The notes under the pieces were generated by a model. The model was not told the origin of the DNA, did no database searches, and worked only from the letters and a program-made list of their open reading frames with translations. Positions 26,270 through 36,066 of a DNA stretch of 64,000 bases are shown here, one piece after another. The translations under genes and the position numbers were made by a program. Where the stretch lies: assembly GCA_900770165.1 (NCBI GenBank), contig CAAGJJ010000081.1:1-64000 (forward strand), written 5' to 3'. Origin of the DNA: Clostridia bacterium (GTDB taxonomy: Bacteria > Bacillota > Clostridia > Oscillospirales > Acutalibacteraceae). Each line of letters opens with the position of its first letter. Positions within the stretch are counted from its first letter, which is position 1.

Positions 26270-28489
26270 ATGGCAAAAGGAACAACGGTAAGAATGTGGA
26301 GAAGATCCTTAATAGTGCTAGTAGGACTAATAGGATGTTTTGGAATAATGGTATTTAGGTTAATGTATTTGCAAATAGCTACAGGTGAAGCACTACAGCA
26401 AAGAGCAGTTGACCAGCAATTGAAAGATACAACTATAAATGCGCAAAGAGGAACTATTTATGACTGTAACATGAAACCTTTAGCTCAAAGTGCTACAGTA
26501 TGGACAGTTGTTTTAGAACCAGCGTACTTAGAAACAGATGAAGAAAAGGAATTGGTTGCTAATGGGCTTTCTGAAATTTTAGAAATCGATAAAGATGAGA
26601 TTTTAAAAAAAGCCGAAAAAAAATCTTATTATACAATAGTCAAAAGAAAAATAGAGAATGATGTTAAAGAAAAGATAATAAAATTTAAAGCAGATAATAA
26701 AATAGATAACGGAATAAGACTTGTTGAAGATTATAAAAGATATTATCCATATGGAGATTTCGCGTCTTCTGTAATTGGCTTTACAGGTGCAGATAGTCAG
26801 GGATTAGCAGGGATTGAAGCATATTATAACAAAGATTTAACAGGAGAGCCTGGCAAATTAGTTACTGCAAAAAATGCAACCGGGACAGATATGCCTTTTG
26901 ATTATGAACAATTAATTCAAGCAACAAATGGAAATAATTTAGTTTTAACTATAGATGAGGTTATACAACATCAGTTAGAAAAAAGTTTAGAAGAAGGTAT
27001 AGTTAATTGCAATGTAAAAAACCGAGCAGCGGCAATTGTAATGGATGTAAATACAGGAGCTATATTAGGAATGGCTGTAAAAGAAGGGTTCGATTTAAAT
27101 GATCCATTTAATATAGTCAATAAAGAAGCAGCTGAATCAATTGCAGCTTTACCGGAAGATCAACAAGCTGCAGCTAAGTTAGAAGCTTTAAATAAACAGT
27201 GGAGAAACAAAGCGGTTAGTGATACATATTATCCTGGTTCAGTTTTTAAAATGTTTACCGCTGCTATGGGATTTGAAGAAAACGTTGTTTCAGAAGAATC
27301 AACATTTTTCTGTTCAGGTTCATATAAGCCATATGAAGGTGCACAGGCTATCCATTGTCACTATCATGCTGGACATGGTTCAATGAATTTTGTTCAAGCG
27401 CTTTGCAAATCTTGTAACCCTGCTTTTATAATGTTAGGACAAAAAATAGGTGCAGATAATTTTTATAAGTATTATCAGGCATTTGGTTTTTCTGAAAAAA
27501 CTGGAATAGATTTACCTGGTGAGATGAGTGATATATTCTTTAGCGAATTTGGAGATTCAGCTCCTATGAATTTAGCGGTTGCATCGTTTGGACAAAATTT
27601 TAGTGTCACGCCTATACAAATGGTTACTGCTATGAGTGCTATAGCTAATGGAGGAAACCTTGTTCAGCCGCATGTTGTATCTAAGATAACAGATAATGAT
27701 GGTAACATTGTTAAATCATTTGAAACTAAAGTAAAAAGAGGAGTAATTTCTAAGAGGACATCCGAAAGAGTTTGTGCTATGCTGCACGAAAATGCAACTA
27801 ATGGAAGCGGTAAAAATGGTTATGTAGAAGGATACAGAGTTGCAGGAAAAACAGGTACTTCAGAGAAAATAGGAAGTAGCAGTGGTGAAGGTATGGATTA
27901 TATAGCTTCATATGGTGGGTTTGCTCCTGCTGATAATCCAAGGGTTGCAATGCTTGTATTTTTTGATACACCAAAAGGAGATGCATATTACGGAAGTGCT
28001 GTAGCAGCACCAGCTTTTGCACAGGTAATGAAGGGTATATTACCTTATTTAGGAGTTGAGAGGCATTACACAGAAGAAGAGGCTGAAAAATTAGATGTTT
28101 CTATTCCGGCAGTTTCGGGAAAATCTGTATCTCAAGCAAAAAGCGAATTAGAATCTTTAGGAATTAATGTTAATGTAATGGGTTCTGGCGAAAGTGTAGT
28201 TTCACAAGTGCCAGATTCTACAAGACAAATACCTAAAGGAGGCACAGTTGTTTTATATACTGACAATGAAAGTACAGAATCGAAAGTAACAGTTCCAAAT
28301 TTAATTGGTAAGTCAATGTATATGGTTAATATTGAGCTAGCAAATAATAATCTGAATTTGAAAGTTTCAGGTGCGTCTGGAGGTGCAGGGGAAATTGTTT
28401 CTAAGTCTCAGAGTATAGCAGAGGGAACTCAAGTTATGCCTGGTACTGTAGTAACTGTAAACTTTATACAAAAAGATCAAGTTGAGTAA
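26270..28489 (+). CDS. Penicillin-binding protein, class B transpeptidase with two PASTA domains (FtsI/SpoVD type)
   Basis: Protein of 739 residues with GGGGG upstream. One N-terminal membrane helix, dimerisation domain (AQRGTIYDCNMKPLAQSA), transpeptidase motifs SVFK (YPGSVFKMFTA), SCN (CKSCNPAF) and KTGTS, then two PASTA repeats from about residue 600 and residue 668. It crosslinks septal peptidoglycan. Two PASTA repeats are typical of Bacillus PBP 2B; SpoVD usually has one. Whether it serves division, spore cortex or both cannot be decided from sequence. Confidence 0.93.
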   Translation: MAKGTTVRMWRRSLIVLVGLIGCFGIMVFRLMYLQIATGEALQQRAVDQQLKDTTINAQRGTIYDCNMKPLAQSATVWTVVLEPAYLETDEEKELVANGLSEILEIDKDEILKKAEKKSYYTIVKRKIENDVKEKIIKFKADNKIDNGIRLVEDYKRYYPYGDFASSVIGFTGADSQGLAGIEAYYNKDLTGEPGKLVTAKNATGTDMPFDYEQLIQATNGNNLVLTIDEVIQHQLEKSLEEGIVNCNVKNRAAAIVMDVNTGAILGMAVKEGFDLNDPFNIVNKEAAESIAALPEDQQAAAKLEALNKQWRNKAVSDTYYPGSVFKMFTAAMGFEENVVSEESTFFCSGSYKPYEGAQAIHCHYHAGHGSMNFVQALCKSCNPAFIMLGQKIGADNFYKYYQAFGFSEKTGIDLPGEMSDIFFSEFGDSAPMNLAVASFGQNFSVTPIQMVTAMSAIANGGNLVQPHVVSKITDNDGNIVKSFETKVKRGVISKRTSERVCAMLHENATNGSGKNGYVEGYRVAGKTGTSEKIGSSSGEGMDYIASYGGFAPADNPRVAMLVFFDTPKGDAYYGSAVAAPAFAQVMKGILPYLGVERHYTEEEAEKLDVSIPAVSGKSVSQAKSELESLGINVNVMGSGESVVSQVPDSTRQIPKGGTVVLYTDNESTESKVTVPNLIGKSMYMVNIELANNNLNLKVSGASGGAGEIVSKSQSIAEGTQVMPGTVVTVNFIQKDQVE

Positions 28490-28601
28490 AGAAATGCTAT
28501 AGCTAATTAAAAATTTAAATATGCATTCGTCAAAAAATATCTGAATTATTGACCTATGTATGTTATATTATGTTTAATATATAAATATATAATTTAAATA
28601 T

Positions 28602-28629
28602 TTGTGATAAACTATAGATGTGATATAAT
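28602..28629 (+). promoter_or_regulatory. Candidate promoter upstream of mraY
   Basis: TTGTGA (28602-28607), 16-bp spacer, TATAAT (28624-28629) preceded by TGA as an extended -10. It lies in the 207-bp gap between the PBP gene and mraY, so the dcw cluster is probably split into at least two transcription units. Confidence 0.55.
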
Positions 28630-28696
28630 ATTATATTATATGTTTAAATAAAGTTATTGGTTAAGTATTAATAAAAAACTATTGGAGGAACATAAA

Positions 28697-29734
28697 ATGA
28701 ATGGAGTATGGACACTAATAGCAGCAGTTCTATCATTTATTTTTACAGCGTTACTAGGAAAAGTATTAATACCATTTTTACATAAACTTAAGTATGGCCA
28801 AACAATATTGGAGATAGGGCCATCTTGGCATAAGAATAAACAAGGAACACCTACAATGGGTGGAATAATGTTTATTATTGCAATATTTTTTACAGTATTA
28901 GTTTGCGTGCCTCTTTATTATATAATGTCTGGTGGTTCTATATTAAATATGACAGAAACACCTCTTATGACAACAAAGATATTTGCAGGCCTTTTAATGG
29001 CAGTTGGATTTGGGCTAATAGGATTTTTTGATGATTACATAAAAGTGGTAAAAAAAAGAAACTTAGGGCTTACATCTATACAAAAATTATTATTACAGTT
29101 TTTAGTAGCTGCTGCTTATCTTGCTTCACTATATATGGTTGAAGTTTCTCAGGGTGGAACGCATGCAACAACTTCTATTATACCTTTTGTCGGTAATGTT
29201 GATTTCGGGTATTTTTATTGGATACTTTCAGCTTTATTAATAGTTGGTATGGTGAATGCCGTTAATTTTACAGATGGAATAGATGGCCTGAATGCATCTG
29301 TTACTTTTTTTGCAGCAATATTTTTTATGATAATATCGAGTTTAGTTGGAATGTTGGGGCTTTCAATAATGGCGGCGTCTTTAAGCGGAGGTTGTTTAGG
29401 TTTTTTAATTTGGAATTTTAACCCAGCAAAAGTATTTATGGGAGACACAGGATCACTGTTCCTTGGTGGAATGGTTTGTGCGTTAGCTTTTGGTTTGGAT
29501 ATGCCAATATTACTGTTGCCTATGGGAATAGTTTATATATGTGAAATCTGTTCAGTTGTATTGCAAGTTTTATATTTTAAAGCAACAAAAGGAAAAAGAC
29601 TTTTTAAGATGAGCCCTATTCATCACCATTTTGAAATGTGTGGATGGTCTGAAGTTAAGATTTGTACAATCTTTGGAATTGTGTCAGCAATAGGGGGTAT
29701 AATATCTGTAGTTTTAGTTATATTTGGAATTTAA
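28697..29734 (+). CDS. mraY: Phospho-N-acetylmuramoyl-pentapeptide transferase MraY
   Basis: Protein of 345 residues from ATG 28697 with GGAGG upstream. Ten predicted membrane helices. Family motifs: GTPTMGGIMF, DDYIKVVKKRNLGLTSIQK, NFTDGIDGLN, WNFNPAKVFMGDTGS and the histidine-rich MSPIHHHFE. It transfers phospho-MurNAc-pentapeptide to undecaprenyl phosphate to make lipid I. Next gene is ftsW/spoVE; murD is missing from the usual slot between them. Confidence 0.97.
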   Translation: MNGVWTLIAAVLSFIFTALLGKVLIPFLHKLKYGQTILEIGPSWHKNKQGTPTMGGIMFIIAIFFTVLVCVPLYYIMSGGSILNMTETPLMTTKIFAGLLMAVGFGLIGFFDDYIKVVKKRNLGLTSIQKLLLQFLVAAAYLASLYMVEVSQGGTHATTSIIPFVGNVDFGYFYWILSALLIVGMVNAVNFTDGIDGLNASVTFFAAIFFMIISSLVGMLGLSIMAASLSGGCLGFLIWNFNPAKVFMGDTGSLFLGGMVCALAFGLDMPILLLPMGIVYICEICSVVLQVLYFKATKGKRLFKMSPIHHHFEMCGWSEVKICTIFGIVSAIGGIISVVLVIFGI

Positions 29735-29755
29735 GTGCAGGAGGGTAAGGCGCTT

Positions 29756-30991
29756 ATGAGAAAAGAAATATACCAAAGGTATAATAGTAGAGATGAAATT
29801 GATGATAAGCAAATACATAAAAATTCTACAGAAGAAACTAGAAAGAAAACAAGAAGAAAAATGAATGTAAGAACAAGACTAAAAGTTTTTTCTATTAGAT
29901 CTGGTCTGGATCTTCCTTTTCTATTTATAACTATAACTTTGGTGGTTGTTGGATTAATAATGCTTTTTTCTGCAAGTTACCCTTTTGCTTACTATAGATA
30001 TAACGATAGCTATTATTTTATAAAAAATCAGCTGTTTTTTGCTATTTTTGGAATAGCGGTAATGATAGTGATATCGTACTTTGATTATCATCATTTTCAT
30101 AAGTTTGCTATACCTATATTGTTGGTTTCTTTTGTTTTATTAGTAATAGTTCTTGCTATGCCTGCCATACATGATGTTCATAGATGGATAGAGGTAGGTG
30201 GTTTTAGTTTCCAACCTTCTGAAGTTATGAAATTTGCATTAGTGTTAACGTTTGCTCATTTAATTTCTAAAAATTTTAAAAAAATGAATACATTTAAATA
30301 TGGTATACTTCCATTTGCTATAATTCTTTTTCCTACGGTTGTTTTGCTTGTTTTAGAACCACATATATCTTGTACTGTTATAGTTGTATTGCTTGCGGCT
30401 GGAATGTTATTTATTGGTGGAGTTAAACTTCGTTGGTTTGGTGCCGTTTTAGGTATAATAGGCGGCGCATTAGCTTATATAGTTTTATTTACAGACAAAC
30501 TTACCTATGGTAATGAACGTATTGCAGGTTGGCTTAATCCATTTGATTCAACTGCAGATACATGGCAAACCATTCAAGGGCTTTATGCAATTGGTTCCGG
30601 TGGATTATTAGGTCAGGGTTTAGGTAACTCTAGACAAAAATATTTATATATTCCTGAACCTCAAAATGACTTTATTTTTGCTGTAGTTTGTGAAGAATTA
30701 GGTTTTATTGGAGCAGTAATAATATTATTGTTGTTTGCAATGCTTGTTTGGAGAGGCATAGTTTTATCTATGCGAGCTAAAGATAAGTTTGGAGCACTTT
30801 TAGGTATAGGTTTAACAGCGCAGGTTGGATTGCAAGTTGTTTTAAATATTGCAGTTGTTACAAATACAATACCAAATACAGGTATTAGTTTGCCATTCTT
30901 TAGTTACGGAGGAACGTCTTTAGTTATGCTTTTAGCACAGATGGGAGTAGTCCTTTCAATTTCTAGGACATCTAACCTAGAAAAAATATAA
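29756..30991 (+). CDS. ftsW: SEDS peptidoglycan polymerase FtsW/SpoVE
   Basis: Protein of 411 residues from ATG 29756 with GGAGGG upstream. A basic cytoplasmic extension of about 40 residues precedes ten membrane helices. SEDS hallmarks: DVHRWIEVGGFSFQPSEVMKFALVL, YGNERIAGWLNP, GLYAIGSGGLLGQGLGNSRQK, and a C-terminal NTIPNTGISLPFFSYGGTSL. It polymerises lipid II with its cognate class B PBP, encoded two genes upstream. Confidence 0.95.
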   Translation: MRKEIYQRYNSRDEIDDKQIHKNSTEETRKKTRRKMNVRTRLKVFSIRSGLDLPFLFITITLVVVGLIMLFSASYPFAYYRYNDSYYFIKNQLFFAIFGIAVMIVISYFDYHHFHKFAIPILLVSFVLLVIVLAMPAIHDVHRWIEVGGFSFQPSEVMKFALVLTFAHLISKNFKKMNTFKYGILPFAIILFPTVVLLVLEPHISCTVIVVLLAAGMLFIGGVKLRWFGAVLGIIGGALAYIVLFTDKLTYGNERIAGWLNPFDSTADTWQTIQGLYAIGSGGLLGQGLGNSRQKYLYIPEPQNDFIFAVVCEELGFIGAVIILLLFAMLVWRGIVLSMRAKDKFGALLGIGLTAQVGLQVVLNIAVVTNTIPNTGISLPFFSYGGTSLVMLLAQMGVVLSISRTSNLEKI

Positions 30992-31044
30992 ATTTGTTAT
31001 ATTATTGAAATAAGATATTTTAAGATTATATTTAGGAGTATATT

Positions 31045-32187
31045 ATGAGAATTTTATTTGCAGGTGGTGGAACAGCAGGCCATATAAATCCTGCGCTAGC
31101 TGTGGCGCAATATATAAGAGATAATGAACCTGATTCTAAAATTTTATATGTAGGATCTATTGGTGGTATGGAAGAAGGTTTAGTTGCGGATTCAGGATTT
31201 GATTTTAAAGGTATAAAAATATCTGGTTTTTCTAGAAAAATAAATTTAGAATCAGTTAAAAAAAATATAGTAACTGTAAAAAGAATAGTAACTTCCAGCA
31301 GTGAATCTAAAAAAATAATAAAAAATTTTAAACCTGATATTTGTATGGGAACGGGAGGCTATGTAAGTGGTCCTATTTTGAGAGTTGCTGCTAAAATGGG
31401 AATACCAATTGTTATACACGAGCAAAATGCTTTCCCTGGTGTAACCACTAAAATGCTTTCTAAATATGCTCAAAGGGTTATGCTTGCAATGCCTCAGGCA
31501 GAAAAACATTTTAGTTCACCATGTAATATTGTTAATACAGGGAACCCAGTTAGAAAAGACATTTTAACTGCAGATAAAGATGAATCTAGAAAGTTATTAG
31601 GTCTAGATGAAAGGTCTGTAATACTTTCTTTTGGTGGAAGTTTAGGTGCAAAAGTTATTAACGAAGCAGTTGCTGAATTAATAGCTCAAGAAGCAAAATC
31701 GGGAAAATATCAATTTATACATGCATATGGTAAATATGGTAAGTGGTTCCCAGAGTTATTAAAAGAAAAAGGTGTAGATCTAGATATTTGTAAAAATGTA
31801 CATATAAACGAGTATTTAAGTAATATGCCAACGTGTCTTGCTGCTGCAGACTTATGTATATGTAGAGCTGGGGCTATATCATTAAGTGAAATTCAGGTTC
31901 AAGGAAAACCTGCTATTTTAATTCCATCTCCGAATGTTGCAGAGAATCATCAATATCATAATGCTATGGCTTTGGTCAGAAATAATGCAGCAGAAATAAT
32001 AGAAGAAAAAGATTTAAATGGAGAAAGACTTATTAAAACTGTGAAACAGTTGATAAATAATCCTATTAAATTGAAAGAGTTTGAAAGAAACTTAAAAAAC
32101 ATGGCTATTTTTGATTCATGTGATAGAATATACAAAGTTATTAAAGATGTATTGAGTGAAAGTAAAAAAACTGTTTGTACAAGCTAA
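31045..32187 (+). CDS. murG: Lipid II synthase MurG
   Basis: Protein of 380 residues with AGGAG upstream. Glycine-rich loop AGGGTAGHINPALAVA at the start; later FKPDICMGTGGYVSGPILRVAAKMGIPIVIHEQNAFPG and the UDP-binding CRAGAISLSEIQVQGKPAILIPSP. It adds GlcNAc to lipid I at the inner face of the membrane. Standard place between ftsW and murA. Confidence 0.97.
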   Translation: MRILFAGGGTAGHINPALAVAQYIRDNEPDSKILYVGSIGGMEEGLVADSGFDFKGIKISGFSRKINLESVKKNIVTVKRIVTSSSESKKIIKNFKPDICMGTGGYVSGPILRVAAKMGIPIVIHEQNAFPGVTTKMLSKYAQRVMLAMPQAEKHFSSPCNIVNTGNPVRKDILTADKDESRKLLGLDERSVILSFGGSLGAKVINEAVAELIAQEAKSGKYQFIHAYGKYGKWFPELLKEKGVDLDICKNVHINEYLSNMPTCLAAADLCICRAGAISLSEIQVQGKPAILIPSPNVAENHQYHNAMALVRNNAAEIIEEKDLNGERLIKTVKQLINNPIKLKEFERNLKNMAIFDSCDRIYKVIKDVLSESKKTVCTS

Positions 32188-32260
32188 AATCACAACACAC
32201 AATAATTCGCATAGTATATCAAGGAAAAACCTTTTTATTCTAATGCGAGAGGGTGTTTTT

Positions 32261-33514
32261 GTGGAAAAGCTTGAAATACAAGGGGGAAATAAGCTTAAAG
32301 GAGAAATTTTTATTCATGGCGCCAAAAATAGTATTCTTCCAATACTATCAGCTACAATTGGCTGTTCTGGAGAATGTGTAATACATAATTGTCCAAAACT
32401 TTCAGATGTAAATGTAACAATTAAAATACTTAAATATTTGGGAGCAAGTGTTAAACGAGAAGGTCATACTTTAATTGTGAACACAAGTGGCATTACGAAA
32501 AGTGATATACCTGATTATCTTATGAGAGAGATGAGATCATCTATAGTTTTTTTAGGTGCAATTGTTTCTAGGTTTGGCAAAGCAACTTTATCATTTCCAG
32601 GTGGCTGTGAATTAGGGCCTAGGCCTATTGATTTACATTTGAAAGCGTTAGAGCAAATGGGACTTATAATAGAAGAGTACCATGGAGTTTTAGATTGTAG
32701 GGTTAATGGAAAGTTAAAAGGAGCACAAGTAGTTTTATCTTTTCCAAGTGTAGGTGCAACAGAGAATATAATGATTGCAGCTTCATTAGCAGAGGGGAGA
32801 ACAGTCATTACTAATGCTGCACGTGAACCAGAAATTTGCGATTTAGCAGATTTTTTAACAAAATGCGGAGCAAAAATAAAAGGTGCTGGAGAAGGAACAG
32901 TAACTATTGATGGTGTGAAAAAATTAGTACCTGCAGATCATGTAGTTATTCCAGATAGAATTGCAGCTGCTACATTTATGGCAGCAGTGGCTTCTTCAAA
33001 AGGAAATTTACTTCTAAAAAATGTTATACCTTCACATTTAAATGCAATTATCCCAATATTTGAAGAAGCTGGATGTAAGGTGGATTGCTTTGATAATAGT
33101 ATTTCTATTGTTTCAAACAATAGGTTAAATTCTATTAAAATTATACGAACAATGCCGTACCCAGGGTTTCCAACAGATGCACAAGCTCCTATTATGGCAA
33201 TGTCTTCCTTGTCAACAGGAACAAGCGTTTTTGTTGAAAATATATTTGAAAGTAGATATAAGCATGTGGGAGAACTTTCAAGAATGGGAGCAAATATTAA
33301 AGTCGATAGCAGGGTAGCTGTTGTTGAAGGCGTTAATAGTTTATCTGGTACATCTGTAAAGGCAGGAGATCTAAGAGGGGGAGCTGCTTTAATAGTTGCA
33401 GGTTTAGCGGCTGAAGGAGTTACAGAAATAAATGATGTTTATCACATAGACAGAGGTTATGAAAGCATAGAGGAAACATTATCTTCTATAGGAGCTAAAA
33501 TAAAAAGGATTTGA
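32261..33514 (+). CDS. murA: UDP-N-acetylglucosamine 1-carboxyvinyltransferase MurA
   Basis: Protein of 417 residues. GTG 32261 is chosen because GAGAGGGTG precedes it and the product then begins MEKLEIQGGNKLKGEIFIHGAKNSILPIL, the family start. The active-site cysteine, the target of fosfomycin, is C116 in FPGGCELGPRPIDLHL. It catalyses the first committed peptidoglycan step, adding enolpyruvate to UDP-GlcNAc. Its location in the dcw cluster suggests the MurA1/MurAA form. Confidence 0.96.
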   Translation: MEKLEIQGGNKLKGEIFIHGAKNSILPILSATIGCSGECVIHNCPKLSDVNVTIKILKYLGASVKREGHTLIVNTSGITKSDIPDYLMREMRSSIVFLGAIVSRFGKATLSFPGGCELGPRPIDLHLKALEQMGLIIEEYHGVLDCRVNGKLKGAQVVLSFPSVGATENIMIAASLAEGRTVITNAAREPEICDLADFLTKCGAKIKGAGEGTVTIDGVKKLVPADHVVIPDRIAAATFMAAVASSKGNLLLKNVIPSHLNAIIPIFEEAGCKVDCFDNSISIVSNNRLNSIKIIRTMPYPGFPTDAQAPIMAMSSLSTGTSVFVENIFESRYKHVGELSRMGANIKVDSRVAVVEGVNSLSGTSVKAGDLRGGAALIVAGLAAEGVTEINDVYHIDRGYESIEETLSSIGAKIKRI

Positions 33515-33518
33515 TATT

Positions 33519-34343
33519 ATGAGCAGTGGTGCTAGAAACCAAATGCTAAAAAATGATAATACTGAGCATAATAAAAATAAAAGTAAAAAAAAGCGAAGCA
33601 AATTTAAACGTAAAGCTAAATTGTTTTTGTTTTATTTTTCAATATTGCTTCTTATTGTTGGAGTAGGAATATTTATATCGTTTACAGTATTATTTAAAAT
33701 TGAAACGATAAATGTTGAAGGAGATACAAGATATGATAAAAGTGAGATTATTGCATTAAGCGGAATTAAAAAGGGAGAAAATCTTCTTTTATCTAAAGCA
33801 AAAAGAGGAGAATATGAAATAGAAACAAAAATGCCTTATATTGGAAATGCTACGATTTCCAAAAAGATTCCAAATACAATAACTATAACTGTGTCTGAAA
33901 CTAGTCCTGAAGGACAAATTGAAAGTGAAGATGGATATGTTGTTGTAAATTTAGAAGGTAAAGTTATTGACATATTGCCTGATCCATTGGAGAATGTATG
34001 TGTAATTAAAGTAAATTCTATAAAAAAACCAAGTATCGGAAATAAGATTGAGTTCGATAGTGATGAAAATAAGGCGCTATTTGGAAGTTTGTTGAATGAA
34101 GTAAAGAATTGTGGTATTGGTAATATTAAAGTTATAGATCTATCTAATCCTATGCATATTTTTATGGACTATGATAACAGAATTAAGGTTGAACTTGGTT
34201 CTCCTGAAAATATAGATTATAAATTAAGAACAGCTGCTATTGTTTTAAAAGATGAATTGCAACCGAGTGACAAGGGAAAACTAGATGTTTCTTTGTCTGT
34301 GCAGAATAATAAAACTTATTTTACACCTGATTACTTAATGTAA
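33519..34343 (+). CDS. ftsQ: Cell division protein FtsQ/DivIB
   Basis: Protein of 274 residues, 4 bp after murA. A very basic N-terminus (KNKSKKKRSKFKRKAK), one membrane helix near 36-58, then a POTRA domain (FKIETINVEGDTRYDKSEIIALSGIKKGENLL) and the FtsQ beta domain (YIGNATISKKIPNTITITVSE). It stabilises the FtsL-FtsB complex and regulates septal synthesis. Precedes ftsZ; ftsA is not in between. Confidence 0.9.
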   Translation: MSSGARNQMLKNDNTEHNKNKSKKKRSKFKRKAKLFLFYFSILLLIVGVGIFISFTVLFKIETINVEGDTRYDKSEIIALSGIKKGENLLLSKAKRGEYEIETKMPYIGNATISKKIPNTITITVSETSPEGQIESEDGYVVVNLEGKVIDILPDPLENVCVIKVNSIKKPSIGNKIEFDSDENKALFGSLLNEVKNCGIGNIKVIDLSNPMHIFMDYDNRIKVELGSPENIDYKLRTAAIVLKDELQPSDKGKLDVSLSVQNNKTYFTPDYLM

Positions 34344-34406
34344 GTTGCCACTTATTAAATATATGAAATTAAATGCTTATATATTAATATAAATGAAAAT
34401 TTGATA

Positions 34407-34435
34407 TTGAAATTTTATAAGAATAATGTTAATAT
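34407..34435 (+). promoter_or_regulatory. Candidate promoter for ftsZ
   Basis: TTGAAA (34407-34412), 17-bp spacer, TAATAT (34430-34435), in the 169-bp gap before ftsZ. Overlapping alternatives exist (TATAAT at 34433-34438), so the exact boxes are uncertain. Confidence 0.4.
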
Positions 34436-34512
34436 AATAATTATTATAACTTATATTATGTAAATAGGGGATTCTTATTTGTAATACTGTTTAAAAATGG
34501 GGGAAAAGTATT

Positions 34513-35667
34513 ATGTCTTTTGAATTAGAAAATGACTTTGATAATATAGTTCAAATAAAAGTTGTTGGTGTCGGAGGTGGCGGTGGAAATGCACTAGACC
34601 GCATGGTAGAAGCAGGTGTAAAATGTGTGGAATTTATATCTGTTAATACCGACCATCAGGCTCTTATTAGGTCAAAAGCTACACAAAAGATACAAATTGG
34701 TGAGAAAATTACTCATGGTAAAGGTGCTGGCTCAAAACCTGAAATAGGCCAAAAAGCCGCAGAAGAAAGCAGAGAAGAAATAGCTGCTGCACTAAAAGGA
34801 ACCGATATGGTATTTATTACTGCAGGAATGGGTGGAGGCACAGGAACTGGTGCTGCTCCTATTGTTGCAGAAATAGCTAGAGAGATGGGCATACTTACAA
34901 TTGGAATAGTAACAAAGCCATTTGCATTTGAAGGAAGGCGCAGAATGGAGCAGGCTGAGAATGGTATTAGCGCCTTAAGAGAGCATGTGGATTCATTGGT
35001 TGTTATACCAAATGAGAGACTAAAATATGCAAGTGAACAGAGAATTACTCTTATAAATGCATTTGCTGTTGCTGATGATGTTCTTCGTCAGGGCGTACAA
35101 AGTATATCAGATCTAATACTTGTACCAGGTCTAGTTAATTTGGACTTTGCTGACGTTACAACAGTTATGAAAGATGCAGGATATGCACATATGGGCGTTG
35201 GACGCTCTTCAGGAAAAGATAAAGCAGAAAATGCTGCTAATATGGCGATATCTAGTCCGTTACTTGAAACTGCAATTAATGGAGCAACTGGTGTTATAAT
35301 AAATATCACATCTTCTCCAGATGTTGGATTAGATGAAATTGAAACAGCATCTATGATGATATCTGAGCAAGCAGATGCATCAGCAGATATAATTTGGGGT
35401 GCTGCATTTGATGAAGAAATGGAAGATGAGATTAGTGTTACAGTAATAGCTACAGGATTTGCAACAAGAGATAAAAATATTCCTACTTTATCACCAGCAC
35501 AAAAAAGTTATACTGGAAAGAAAGATAAATCAAAAGAAGAGCTTGATGATTTAAAAGATAATAAAAATGATAAAGAGACTAAAAAAGTTTCTGAATCTTC
35601 TAAGATTGATGAAGTTGATGACGATGATGCTTTCTATGATATAATGTCAATATTTAATAGAAAATAA
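34513..35667 (+). CDS. ftsZ: Cell division protein FtsZ
   Basis: Protein of 384 residues with GGGGG upstream. The N-terminal GTPase domain has the tubulin signature GGGTGTGAAP (in GMGGGTGTGAAPIVAEIA) plus VKVVGVGGGGGNALDRM-like nucleotide binding. The disordered linker (about 325-370, KDKSKEELDDLKDNKND) ends in an acidic C-terminal peptide DDDAFYDIMSIFNRK. It assembles the Z ring. Last gene of the cluster, followed by a strong terminator. Confidence 0.97.
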   Translation: MSFELENDFDNIVQIKVVGVGGGGGNALDRMVEAGVKCVEFISVNTDHQALIRSKATQKIQIGEKITHGKGAGSKPEIGQKAAEESREEIAAALKGTDMVFITAGMGGGTGTGAAPIVAEIAREMGILTIGIVTKPFAFEGRRRMEQAENGISALREHVDSLVVIPNERLKYASEQRITLINAFAVADDVLRQGVQSISDLILVPGLVNLDFADVTTVMKDAGYAHMGVGRSSGKDKAENAANMAISSPLLETAINGATGVIINITSSPDVGLDEIETASMMISEQADASADIIWGAAFDEEMEDEISVTVIATGFATRDKNIPTLSPAQKSYTGKKDKSKEELDDLKDNKNDKETKKVSESSKIDEVDDDDAFYDIMSIFNRK

Positions 35668-35672
35668 TATAC

Positions 35673-35704
35673 AAGGCCTGGACAAACGTAAATGTTCAGG
35701 CCTT
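35673..35704 (+). terminator. Terminator after ftsZ
   Basis: Twelve-bp stem (aaggcctggaca 35673-35684 with tgttcaggcctt 35693-35704, one GU pair) and 8-nt loop, followed by tttt. It ends the dcw cluster. Confidence 0.88.
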
Positions 35705-35865
35705 TTTTGCTAATAATTTATATTATTTTTCAATATAATAAATAGAAAAAAATATTATATAAATATAGAATAAAAGTATTCTTGAATTGTAAATACTTAT
35801 TATATATAAAGTTTTAATGAACATAATAAAAAAATTTTAAATATAAGGAAGAGCGAGTTTCTATA

Positions 35866-35902
35866 TCAAAAAAGTCGTACACAATTAAATGTATACGACT
35901 TT
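35866..35902 (-). terminator. Terminator of the tRNA-Val gene
   Basis: Stem aaagtcgta/tacgacttt (35871-35879, 35894-35902). Read on the minus strand it is followed by TTTTTT, directly downstream of the tRNA. Confidence 0.8.
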
Positions 35903-35914
35903 AAAAATATTAAT

Positions 35915-35990
35915 TGGTGGACGTTAACGGACTTGAACCGCTGACCTTTCGCACGTCAAGCGAAAGCTCTACCAGCTGAGCTAAACGTCC
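35915..35990 (-). tRNA. tRNA-Val (anticodon GAC)
   Basis: 76 nt on the minus strand with encoded CCA. Acceptor GGACGTT pairs with AACGTCC; D arm GCTC/GAGC; anticodon stem TTCGC/GCGAA with loop TTGACGT giving GAC; T arm AGCGG-TTCAAGT-CCGTT. It is a single tRNA between ftsZ and cysK. Confidence 0.95.
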
Positions 35991-36066
35991 ATATTTTAAT
36001 CTTTATCTATTATATATTAATAGAAAGTAAATTTCAATAGTTGATTTTATAAAAAGGAGAATTTGT

